From contig OZ026840.1 in assembly GCA_964023205.1 (NCBI GenBank), positions 13,006,603 to 13,070,602 on the forward strand: a DNA stretch of 64,000 nucleotides, read 5' to 3'. Shown piece after piece: positions 1 through 13,300 of this stretch (within the stretch, counting starts at the first letter, position 1; each line of letters starts with the position of its first letter). Both the position numbers and the translations under genes were made by a program. This stretch comes from Lutraria lutraria. Its lineage: Eukaryota > Mollusca > Bivalvia > Venerida > Mactridae. Under the pieces are notes generated by a model. It had not been told where the DNA came from, did not search any database, and saw only the letters and a program-made list of their open reading frames with translations.

Positions 1-124
1 TGAGGTGAACAGTTTGTCACCGTTTATATAAACGTCCAAACTGTTGACAGCAGTGTTCCATATCACCGCTACATGTGTCCAGATCTCGCTGCTTAATGCA
101 TCTACTGTTTCATCAATTGTGTCC
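1..124 (-). CDS. Gene L coding exon 19 (partial): second half of LamG
   Basis: Acceptor TTTTAAG|G in phase 2. Encodes PDTIDETVDALSSEIWTHVA, then VIWNTAVNSLDVYINGDKLF, the classic W-x-H-V-A and V-Y-I-N-G LamG strands. Runs off the left edge in frame. The acceptor is weaker than the others. Confidence 0.65.
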
Positions 125-3100
125 CTTAAAATACACGCGTGATCAAATTGTACAGTCTTATATGGTGGTAATTTTGAACTACATATTATATGATGGTGTG
201 ACAGAATATTACAAGAATAATGTCCTTTTAAAGCTGTAAGTATTTTTTTATAAAGCTACTTATATTTCTGATTTGTTTGTTTGCGTTTTACGCCCCTTTT
301 CAACAGTCAGAGTCATATGAGGCTGACAGTTCACCTAACCATCGTTTCTGGAAAGAACCCGTACTAGACTCCAATACCCAGTAAGCAACTGCCTACTTTC
401 TCGCATGAAGAGGCATGGTCGAAAGCGGAACTCGAACCCACGACCCTCTATCAGTCAGAGGCTGCAGTGATTTGAAATCAGCGACCTTAACCTCTCGACC
501 ACACAGGCAGGACCAATTCCTCTGATTGTCTCATAACAAATGTCCTTGGAGCAATTCGTTCGTCTTCTTTACAGTTCCGGAACAAATTACATGTACCGTG
601 CTAACAACATAAAATCAACTTACGGTATTTGAACACGAACATCCTCTGTTAGGTAGAGTATACATCTATCATTCCCATTACTCTTCATCTGTAGTATGGT
701 TGTCATGGTTTGTTCGTCTACCCTTTTCACCCAAAACATCAGTGTCATATCATTCATACTATCAGGTATACCGGCAAGTGATATTGGTCCGCCAGTTTCT
801 TCAACAAGCACATCAATATCTGTAAAGGTAAGACATTATTTTGATACTATCAGTAACATAGTAATCATTTGTACCAGTCAACTACATAACATGCGGTCGC
901 AACATTGTGTGCCTACAAAAACCAATAAGCACGTGTTGTATTCTTTTGTTAACGTTCGTGTGGGGAACGCAGTTTCATTGCTGGCGGCCGTTATGTATAT
1001 CCCACCTTTGTATTATGGAAACTAGTAATAGTTTTGATGGTATATGTTTAATGAAAACTAAACAAACTGTTTTGTTACACTTTATGTATTGAATATTTAA
1101 AACGTCTCCACCATTTAGAGTATAAATGACATGTTCACATATATAACATAAATGAACTCACATACCTCGCATAATAATGATTTTAGTGGTTTTGATGTAC
1201 ATGTAATTAGAATAGTGTAGGCGACGGAATAGGAAGGAAAGTGTCAAATATATGTAAGTTAAACTTATAAATTCGGCTACACCACTGTATTTTACCATGT
1301 AGTCTCATGGGTCATATGGCTTTTACAGGACTGTTTCTGAAAAAACTCCATGCATATGCATATGTGCATCAATTCATGGATAAAGTTTTGAGGAACTGAG
1401 CCACAGAAGACGTACACAAACAATTGACCAAAATAAACGAGTGAAGTATCTAACAAAACATTAAACTTTGTTTGGTCAGTCATTGAGAGGACAAGATATT
1501 GGTTTGGTGATTTTAGTCTGTTTAGGCTTAATATATCCAGGACGCACAAACTCACTAATCACAAACAATGGTATGTGTTTAAACATGTCATGCCTAATGC
1601 ACGTATGTGTTCATCTAGTGCTGTCTTACTTTGACATTCTTGACTTGATGCCGAGCTAGTTGTTTGTGTTGTGGTACCACCGGGACATTGTTTACATGAT
1701 GCCTGACCTACAACATCCTGATATTCTCCATACAGACAAGCAGAGCATGGTTCCATACCATCAGGAGACGATGTTCCAAGTCCACACAATGCTACAGAGA
1801 AATAGCAAAATATTTCATCATTACTGATATCAAAGCCTGCCTTCTTAATTCTTATCAAAATGTGTAAATGGTCCAAAACTTCACAAAAGTAACTAAATTA
1901 TTCTGGACATTGATATCAAAATAATTGCTATGACTATGCAATTTAGTGAACTCGAAGCAAATTTAAGTTTGTATCAAAAAGATAATTACATGCATCAGTA
2001 CAATTGTATCGTACGGATTACAGATATAACTATGAATAAAATAATATTACCATTTTAAAATATTCATAATGTAATTTTGCTATTAAGCATACCTATACAC
2101 TCGCTAGCATTTTTGGAGCCGATCTGTTTGGTAGAATGTCCATCAGGACACTGTATACATTCAACTTTACCTTCTACGTCTGTATACTGACCGACGGGGC
2201 ATTCGTAGCACGTGTTTGTTACCTCATTCAAATGGTAACCACGTGGACAGGGTTCTACAAGAATATTGCTCACGTATTACTTTTCTTTCAATATACATTG
2301 TTTATTCTGAACTGATTTCAGAACTTATCGTAACGAACATTCGTATAAATAAAGGTGTCTGTATTAAAGGATGTTCTTCTTTTGCAACAATCCGAACGTT
2401 TTCATCCCCAAGGCATTATATCCAAAATATTTATTTTACCTATCTTCTTAATGTTACTCAGAAATGTTTTTTTTTAAATAGTATTGACAAATTTACGTAT
2501 TTTCTTTGATAGTTACCCTATATATGGAACATATGTACATTTTGTAAGATGTATTGCCCTTGTTTAAAATTGAAAAAAAATCTGACGTTACTGCACGGTG
2601 AGTTATATTTTATGTTATTGAATTCTGTGATTTTTATCTCTTTGTGAATGAGTCCGTGTCCGGCCAGATTGGGAATTAAGGAGTCGTTAGATGACTAGAT
2701 TATTGGGAAGTTTAATCAATAGACACTGCCTATTAAATCGAGTTCTCTGGTTTCTCTGCACTAACTATATTTCTTAAAACTTTAATTATAAAGGTTCCCA
2801 AAATCTGTCCGCACCTGTTTGATCAATAATTTTGGGAATATGGGTATAAAACATTAAATGCGTTTTATGAAATAATCTAAAACATACCGCAAGTATCTGA
2901 ATTTAAGAAATATCCAGCGTCACATTCGATATCTGCATATGCAGGTGTTTGCCAAGAAGCACTTTTCGTGGTGAAGTTGTGTATATCTAGAGTCCCATTG
3001 TCAAGCATGTCCTGAATGACAGCTGATAGTGTTGCCATGATGTCATCGTAGTAGGCTATTTTGGAAATCAGTGTCTCTCCTTCTGATATTGTAATACTTA

Positions 3101-6100
3101 AAACAATATCAACCTCAACAATAAGCAGATGACTTTCAGTGTCTTCACGTTTGTTTATTCTGTGGGTGGAATCTTCTGCTGACAGAAAAATACATGATGT
3201 TATTTGGCACCATAATGGTTATGTGGAGACACAGGGTGGTCTAATTATGAACAGTTAACGTTTTGTTTTACATGATATATTTTAAGAAACTGCATGATGC
3301 CGTAGAAAACGATGCGTCGCATTATACCTTACAATCTAAACTTGAAATCACGATAAAGCTCTTAAGAAATTACTATGCATATGGGATCAGTTAAATTTGC
3401 CAAGTATTGCAAGAAGTTGCCTTCTGTATATATCGCAATTACCTGTATCGTATTTAAACAGTTTTTTTATGTTGTCTGGTTCAGACTAGAATATGAGTTC
3501 TCTTATTTATGATGCTAAGAAATCAGTTGCATCTATTTGTCCAAAATCAATGAGTTAGGATTTAATGTAATATACATACCATATGAGCGGACTCTTTTCC
3601 TGAGTTTATCAAAAGATCTATGATTGATCACATGATCATTTCGTTTCTTTCGTCCTTTAATTTCACCACATGTTATAGCTAGGTTTTCAGCTGTACACGT
3701 CTCATTGTCTGGACAAACACCCAGGTAGGATTGAAAATTTTCGGACGTAATTATGTTAACAAAGTTTTCTTTAATCTCTTCCATTGTTTCATTTGTTCCA
3801 CAATCCCCTCCGTAGTAAAATATTTCACCGGGAAGTTTCAGAAAACGTGCATTTCTAGGTTCTAAACATAAAAAGAAGATAATTAAATTGCGAAAAGAAC
3901 ACAATGATAAACATGTACTTCCAATACGTGTTTGTTCCCTGTTCAAGGGATCGAAATAGTTTGTAAACTAATTCCGGTTATAAACTGAACTGGTACACGT
4001 TTTGTCCTTTTTATCCAACCATGCCGATATACACAGACAGGTATACACATATACTAGTAGATAAGAAACGTATTCCTAGAAAAACGAACACAAAACTCCT
4101 TTACTCCCCAAATCACTACCGCCCTCAATCTAACCTAACAAATACATAAAAACAAACACAAAAATTCCCTACCTCACCAAATTACTACCTTCAACGCCCC
4201 GCCCCAATCTTACCTAACAAATACACGAAAACAACAAATAAATCCTATCCTCACCAAATCACTACCTCCAACGCCCGCCCCCAATCTAACCTGTTATTTC
4301 TGGTCAATTTGAGAGATAACATTATATATATTTTTCATTTTGTAAACTTGGAAGCATTACCTGTACAATCTGGTGCTGTATTTAGAGGATTCCATCCTGA
4401 CTCATCTAAACAGAAGAGATAACCGTTGAATTTTTTATCACCCAATGATGGAATATCGTAATTCTCGTTACAGTTCATTATGTAAACTGGTTGTCCTTGA
4501 ATAGAATCCTGTAAAAGTGCTCCATTTGTTGGTGCTTTTAATTCCCGGCATGCAAGTTCTGAAATAAACAATAAAGGTGATAAGTATATTTGTATGACTT
4601 TAATGAACAGGGAACCTAATAATTAGAGATGTATAGAGCATTGAACCAGAATACAATGCTGTACCCTGACTCTTTAAAAAATTGTATATTTAGTATTTCT
4701 CAAAGCTTGAAAATATGTCAGTGCGTATGATGCCCAATTGTTGTTAAAAGAGACTTTTTATCAAGCTGAAATTATTAATTTGATTTTGATCGAAAAATTA
4801 TTATTGCTATTATCTGTGCTTAAAGAATGACAAAATTATCAAGCCATGATACGGTAAATGGACAAACTTGAAAGATACAATGAGGCAAGCAAGATAGTGT
4901 AACCAATAGCCTACTGTGGAATCATTAATTTTCGTTGGGGATTTAATTTCGTGGATTTCGTGGGTCGGGTTATCCACGAAATCAAATACCCACGAATTAA
5001 AATGCAGAGAATGGGAAGTATTTTTCAAAAAACAAAATCCACGAATTTATGTCCCCACGAAATAGCCATTTTAGTAAAAACCACGAAATTTGTGCCCAAC
5101 GAAAATAAATGAAACTACAATATATCTTACATCTTACATATCTTAAATAACGAATTAAAGTTTCATATCCTTGTTTAATTTGTTGTTAGTGTCGCTAACA
5201 GCATCTATTTCCTCCAAGTAAACACAAAAGCATTTTCGTTTATAAACAAACAATACCTTCGCAGAAAGGCATTTGGCCAACACCCCTATCCCACTCGCCA
5301 ACATGATCGCCATTATCCTCACAGGTGATCAAATCAGTACCATTTAGTGGAAGGTTAATCAAACAGGAAAGTCTGCATTCTACGCCGTATGTATATCTAG
5401 TACCAGTAGTGTATGAACAGTCAAATACAAGATATTGATCTTGTAGTGTATCAAGTGGATGTCCACAGGTTACCTCTGAAATATGCAAGTCTTCACCTTC
5501 ACTCAATTTATATCAATTTATTACCAAGTTATGTTGATGAAATATTGGGTTAAAGAAAATTGGAATCAAAGTTGACTGAACATGTGGTTAAAAATAATTG
5601 GTATCACGCATCATATCGTTTAGCCTATCCTCAATAAACTTAGGTTAATACACAAATACAATGCGTTTTCAATCGCTTATGTGGTGTTTCGACTTCCGTG
5701 GAAAATTTGGCTGTATCTACATTTGATACACTTGGAACCGCTTGCTACAGTGAAGTCACTGGTATTAGATAAAGACCAAACTCGTATCTAACCTTGTACT
5801 TGGAGTTCTATATTACATTCCGGTGAACTGTTGCCATCAAAATCTATCGCCATGTAAGATACATAATCACTCCCGACACCTAGGACATCTCCCATCGATG
5901 GACCAGATGTTTGTATGACTTTAGGTGCTGAGTCTGTACTATCTGTTGCAGTGGGAAGCTCCCATGTTACAGATGTAGATGTGGAACTTCTATCCGCATA
6001 AAATATCTGTGGAGTTATACATACTAAAGTAGGTGGCCTGTCATCTACAAATTGAATAATTTGGTCAACAAAATGTACAGTGTAATAAATACCCTGATGA

Positions 6101-9100
6101 CTTTTCTAGAGAATGCTTTGGCTGTAGGTTAACTATCACAAGGGATAACATTTAATCTATTGAATACTCTTCATGCACTTGATGCATTATGTAGAAAGTA
6201 AAAACGGTTCGACGTCCAGGAATTGTCACGTGCTAGCGATTGTGTAAATTTACAGTTAATGTTATACAATGTTTTTTTTTTATTTACCAATACAAGATGT
6301 CTCCGCTAGATTTAACCATGTTCCATCAGATTGACAGATCGTGAAAAGTTGTCCTTGTAATGAAAATCCGTCAACACATTCCATCGAACAAATCGACTGA
6401 TAAACGTAGGGTGGTTCACAATTCACACTACCATTGGTTGGTGGAACCGGTGTTTCACAGGTGATTTCTGAATGAATTATACTGAATATTCATGTATGTC
6501 TTTATAACCTTATCGTTAAGTGATTTTAGTGAGAAAAGTAACAAATAAATACACAACTCATTTAACCTAACAATTATTGAAATCGTTGACTGAACAATAT
6601 TAATCGTTTTCCTATACTTCTGAAGAAGTGTAATAATTACGAGCAATTCATTTTAAGTAGTTTACTTACTTTCACATGTCGGTGGTGTTGACCAGGTTGG
6701 TGGCTCTGTGTTTTGACATCTAACAATACTATCTCCTGTTAAGACATAACCTTCCTGACATTCATACTGACACTGGCTACCAACAGTATAAACATCACAA
6801 TTATAGTGACCATTGGCCGGCCATTGTGGACGTGCACATGTTTGTTCTGAAATCGGGAACCACCGTATTTGATTTATTTTACACAACATAAAATCCTCAT
6901 TTATCGTACATTTCAAACTGTCTAAAGATAGTTGGGGATTTTCATTGTTAAGTTTTCAAACAGAACAGAATATCATTATTTTATCTACATATAACAAAAT
7001 CATTAGCACGTTAACAATTACTTATTAGACGCTTGTACATGTATTTTTTTATTCAAAAAGTTTTATATGGCGCTAATAACTGATACAAAAGACAGAACGG
7101 AAGAAATCAAGTGTACAGGGACGCGTGTTCAAAAGTCTGTTGTTCAGTTAGGCGTAAATATATGTCCAAAGATAGCTATATTGTATCTAATAATCTAATG
7201 ATCAGTCCTAAATATATCTGGTTATCTATTACAACTTCATTGTGAGCTGTATTAAACTGTCAGAGTAATTCAAATGTATTTTCTTCACCATGAATCCTAC
7301 AACAATAACCTATTGCAAACTATATAGTACTACTGTACCGATCTATTATATTCTTATATTTGAGTTTGTATTTGATTATATATATGTTCTAATATTTTGT
7401 GTGTTGTAATGTATACTAGTTGAGCTGTATCTCTGAGTCATATGAGTTAAATGATAAGCTCCGCCCACTGTATAGATGCATGCCTCTTTGACATTTATAT
7501 ATATCAGAATAGATTTAGTAAGCTATCGTGAGTGTTGTTAATTTTATAGTACTCCAATAAAAACCTGTGATTATCAACATACAAATATTACATACTGACC
7601 ATATTACATGTATTTACTCAAATATCTCTTGTTAATAGGAGGAAATAAAGATGTTAATTGATTGATTGACTGACTGAATATTTGTGAAGCCTTACGTGTG
7701 ACCACGAAGGAAAAATGACAATATCCATGCAGGTTTGTATCATCAGTCGCCTTGTATGTAATATAATGTGTTTTTCCTCCTACAAGACCCTGGAACTGTC
7801 CTCCATTGGTGCCTCTACCGGTTTGTTCCACTCTTAAAAAGTAATGAATTACATTTCTTTATTCTGAAACCGTTATTAATGTGATCTAGTATTTGACTAA
7901 TTGTTTTGTTTAAACGCCGTTTTCCAAAATAGTTCAAATATATACGGCGGCCGATTCACCTAACCAGTTGTCCTGAACGGTATTCTAACCAGTACTATTT
8001 TGTTTATATCGAGTTTTACGCCCCTTTTCAACAGTCAGAGTCATATGAGACGGACAGTTCACCTAACCATCGTTCCTGGGAAGAACCAGTACTAGACTCT
8101 CATTCTCCGTAAGCAACTGCCTACTTTCTCACATAAAGAGACATGTTCGGTAAGTGAGAGGTTACAGTAATTTAAGGTTAGCTACCTTAACCACTCGACA
8201 ACGGAGGTGGGTCTCTAACCAGTACTGACATACACTTTCACAAGGAGCCGGCAAACTTCTGCACGTGTGGAGTAAAAATATATATTCGGCTTATGTTCAT
8301 GTTCATGAAATTTTATTGGCATAAACATGTATACTAACATAAATTTGGCGATTGAACACACAAATCAAGTACAAAGTAATACATGCAGTAACTGAAATAC
8401 AGAAAAGTTTACAGATATGATGTTTTGACATCGGATAAAAAGTTGCAAGAGTCTTAATCCAGTTAGATAATTATTAGGTTATCAAAATGTACACAATGTG
8501 TAGTGTTCGGTTTTGATTCTTTTATGTTGTGATTTAACGACGAGCTTAATTTAAGTTCAATCATGACTGTCCTTTTCAAAACTGTGAAAACGGACTTTTT
8601 CATGCGGTATTACACTAAACCTCAAAGAAACGCCGTATTTTAGAATTTATATTCTTGAATGTTATAGTGGACACACAGGTTATTCTCGTGCTAGTTTTGT
8701 ATTCGCCGCATTAGCAGACGAATACAGAATTATCGTAAATCAGAGAGAGTTACAGTGGAAATGAAAAACCTAATAGTATTCACTTCCTGTTCAATCGCTA
8801 CAAAAAGTTGTTCGAAAGGTTGCTAAATTGCTGATTTATAAACATTATATTGGAATTATTTGTACAGTTCGCGGGTCTTTAAATTGAAAAGGTTCCAAAG
8901 ATGTATATGTTTTGCCGTCTTCCAAAGGTAGCCGATACATAGTAAGTATAATACACTGTGTACATATATCCATACGGTTAACATTTTGCACAACGCATGT
9001 CAATGTGTAAAGTGAAATTGGGAAAGCTAAACCGAAAACATACGAGTATCTTTCGCGAATGTGTCTAAGCTCACTTTTGACCTATATTTCTTGGCATGGC

Positions 9101-10274
9101 GTATTAATTATTCAGAAGAAATTCTTTATTCTATTGGATGATTCAGAGGAAACTCTTCCTTCCATTGGATGAAATCTACAAGCGCGGTAAAATTAAGACC
9201 ACGCCAACTTATAGTGAGTCTGCACTGTTTAATGTGTACTTCTTGTGGTTGTAAAATTTGTAAAGTAGAAATGTACGAAAATGTATTTTTCTGCGGTCGA
9301 AATAGTTTTAAACCGTGCTTGACAAACATTTTACATTTATTTGAATTAATATACAGTAGATATGACTAAATGTGTAATTCATTTAGCTGACATTTTAATG
9401 TGTGACCTAATTGGGCTGCTAGGTGATAAGAGGTGTTAACACATTCCTATAACGGTAATTTAGGAATTAAATAAAATTCATGCATCATAACATCAAAGAC
9501 ACTTCGCGACTGTCTTTTTAAATACATTTCTTGTTTTAAATACGATCCCCAACCAATATATTAGTAAACACACTATTAAACACACGAAAAAGATGTGTAG
9601 TTACGTTTAATATATCACTTGCTGTGGTATTTTAATTGTAAACTGTTACATTTTCTACATCTGCTTACCTCGGTGTTCCGCCATTTTTGTCCTTAGCTTT
9701 TGGAACCACCCAATTGACTCTTACACTATTTTCACCAGGTGCGACATTATAATTGTCCTTGACCCCTGTAGGTTTACAGTCAACTTCGAATTCTGGAGGA
9801 TAGTAATAGACAGGGTCCGGCACATCGGGATCACCACCACCTTCAAATAATAATTAATTTAATATACAATGTATATACCTAGAGGCATCTGTACAAAATA
9901 AACCAATAATTTCTGACAAAATAAAATGTCCATTGACTTTTCTTTCTACGTTTTTGTATATTGACAATAATATCCATTTTAAGACATACTGTGACTTTAG
10001 AAGTGTTCATAAAGCAGAAATAACCCGGTCTCGTCGGATTAAAATCATTTCTCTGCTATTTATATCATTTACCATACATTACCACTATATATATATATAT
10101 ATATATAAGGAAAAATAACTAACATTCAGGGCATTAATAATAATGATTTTATTATTAATGCCCTGATGAGTCAGTGACGAAACCGGTCGGCAATTGAATT
10201 ATATAATAATACCTATATATGGAATGTTAGTTATTTTTCATTATTAATTTGCTTGACTCGGATATATTTTTTTG

Positions 10275-10311
<37 letters not shown>

Positions 10312-13300
10312 CATGTGTGTAATTTTACAACAAAGAAATATGTACTAACAAAGAAAAACACAAGCAACAAAAGCACCAACAGCAACAGCAGCAAATATAC
10401 CCAAATCTCGTTTATGCCTCACAGGTGGGTTTCCTATAAATGAAAGAAATTAATTGAAAATACAACACAATAATATTATAAATAGACCGACAATTATGTT
10501 AACAAAACTTGTTAAGAAAATCTTCATTTTTCAAAGATTATGACATCACTAAGATCGCAGTAAAATAATAAACGTTTAAGAACACTTGTACTATGTGTTT
10601 AAATACAATTAGTCAATGATAGATTACTGTTAGATGTGAAGTATGTAGGTGGTTCAAATAACATTTCCGTCACGAAGACGTCACAAATAATTATTTGTTT
10701 CAGGAAAGTTTTTGTCTGTTAATCATTCATGACAAAATTTAGATCTAAAATAATGAAATTATCATATTTGGGGCCAACCATATCAAAAATATACATGTGA
10801 ATATGTAAGCATCAGTTAATGATGGCTGCTCATTAGCAACAAGTGTACGATGTCTAGAATTATTTAGCTTTAACCCGCCTCTGTTGTCGAGAGGTTAAGG
10901 TTATATACAATTAAATTACAATTTATTGTTTCGACCATATTAGGGACATGTTTCGTTGACATACCTACAGAAAAGCCCGTACCAGACCAATGTCCATGTT
11001 CACAGACTAGCAAGTCAACCGTTGGTAATTTTTGTACGTCTGTTACTTCATTTCCTTTGAGAAGATGCCCGAACGTACAATTTCCACCGTGTTTTACTGT
11101 CTTGTTGTCGCTGTTAAGCCCACTACAGTTAGCGGGTCCGAGTACTTTGATGTCATCTAGTATACAGACTTTATATCGTATCGCACTTGCTTCTACCTTC
11201 TACAATGAATTAAAAAGTATTTTGCAAATATACAAACGCAGCCGTGGTCGAGCAGTTAGGGTGTCAGCCTTCGTAGCGGAGATCGAAGGTTCGAACCCCC
11301 ATTAGTGTGCAGCTTTATTTGTCATCCAATGAAATCGCCGTATTTCTGCCTTTTTCGTAGTTCTTAATTTCATAGAACGTCAAAAATCATTACTATATCC
11401 ATAGTACGTTACTACGCCTCATAGTATCGAATCTTAATTTCGTAGAACGCCAAAAATCTTTACTACGCTCATAGTATCGACGGTTCTATAAATGTATTCA
11501 AAATGGGAGGAGACATTTTATTGCGCATGCGTATTCACCGCTTACGACACGGCCATCTAATTAATATTTATACAAGGAATTGAGCATGCGTTCTTCTCGT
11601 GTTAAAATCAGTATAATCAAGTAGACACTAGTGAAATAGACCACGTCACTACATACGTACAAACTATGAATAACTGGCCAGAATAGCTGTCTTTTTTTAA
11701 AGAGGCGCAGTAATAAAGAAATAACCCCAAACTATGGAAGTATCCAGAATGAATAAATTGGTTCCCATTCCATGTTGCAGTGCATCAAAAGGCTTTATAG
11801 AGACAGAAGAGCTAAAAGGGGAGACAAATCGTGTTTACCAGTTTACTCATCCCTAATGTCTTCTCTCCATCCGTAATCAAAGTAGCTAGAATATTGTCAA
11901 CAGAAATCCAGTGGTAGATGTTATTTTCGATAATTAAAATATCCTATCGTCAGAAAATATATAAACCGCCAATTCGAAACTGAAATTTCTCAGAAATTAT
12001 GCGGCAGAATTTTATGAAATTTTGCTTACAATAATTTTATTCAAATACCCGTAACTTTACATTATTTGGTTGCATATTGTCTTGTACATTTATCCAGTCG
12101 AAACGTGTTCTTCACTATTGATTATATTGCTCGTGAATCCCGTGCATTCAATGAAAATTAGGTCAGCAAATTTCAATCGGTTCGGTTTTCTATACGCTAT
12201 CATAAAAAACATAAAACATGGATAACATGTCTGTAGTTAATGTGTGTCTTCACATCGCGGTGCTCACAGACTAAATGACCTGACGAAGTTGTAATCAATA
12301 TTTTCCCGCGCGCTTAGAATGACCTTTAATATTGCATAGTAAAAAGGTCAAATAAACCCGCCCACTAAGTATATTAGTATTCATCCTGAACTGTTCTATG
12401 AAAATTAGAAATGTCTCCGGTCGCTACGCTCCCGTCGACATTTCTAATTTCCATAGAACAGTCAGGATGAACACTAATATATACTTAGAGACAGGGTTAG
12501 AATTGATGCAGTCAGTTGGTGAGTCACAAGCTAGTTATATAATGGTTACCGAATTTTGCAGGAACTGTGCGAACAAAAGATAGGTGTCTCATAAGTCAAT
12601 TTGGCTGGCCCTTTCAATTGGGGTGACACTATAATACACAAAACCTTTACCTTTTATATATTCTATGCACATATTAACTTTACCAGATAATAATTTATCA
12701 TAATGGACGAAAACTGTGTATAAAATGTTACCGAAAATTCTTTGTCTTTCTGGTGAGTTGACCGAAAAGGGGTAGCTAGGTAGGTCGCATAATTCTTCTA
12801 TTTTTTTTTATTTAAATGTTCTAAGCATTTTCTTCTTACTGTTAGGCACAATTCATTTCAAAATGTTTCGTAATACCACGATCAGATGCATTAAAAAAAA
12901 ATACGTTAGAAATTTTAGAATGGGCGCCAAAAAATTAAGGTCGGTCAACTATCCGGGGACACAAATAATTACTCCGTCTTTACCACAATATTAAACGATT
13001 TTTAAAAGAAATATATAGATATCTGTTATCAAAATATCAAAAATATTTAAAGCGGTGCACAATTTCATTTATTGGGGGGATGGGGGTCCATCGACACAAT
13101 TTTAAATAACCTTCCCCTGTTCCTTCAATAACTTCTGCCCTAAAAAATGTATTGTAATATATGTACAGGTTTGATAACTGGCGAAATATCAACCCAATCA
13201 CTTATTGTGAAATCTTTATTTGTGTCATGAGAAAACTGTATGACCAAAAAAAAGCAATATTACATATATATTAGCATCCTTAAAGTAAACATATACAACT

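Noticed and set aside
10321..10436. Hydrophobic exon as an internal exon of gene L
   Set aside because: Its exit phase (2) does not match exon 7 (phase 1); kept only as a possible terminal exon.
11236..11305. Possible tRNA gene
   Set aside because: Box A and box B are present but arms do not pair as a tRNA; same head is found in SINEs in the window.
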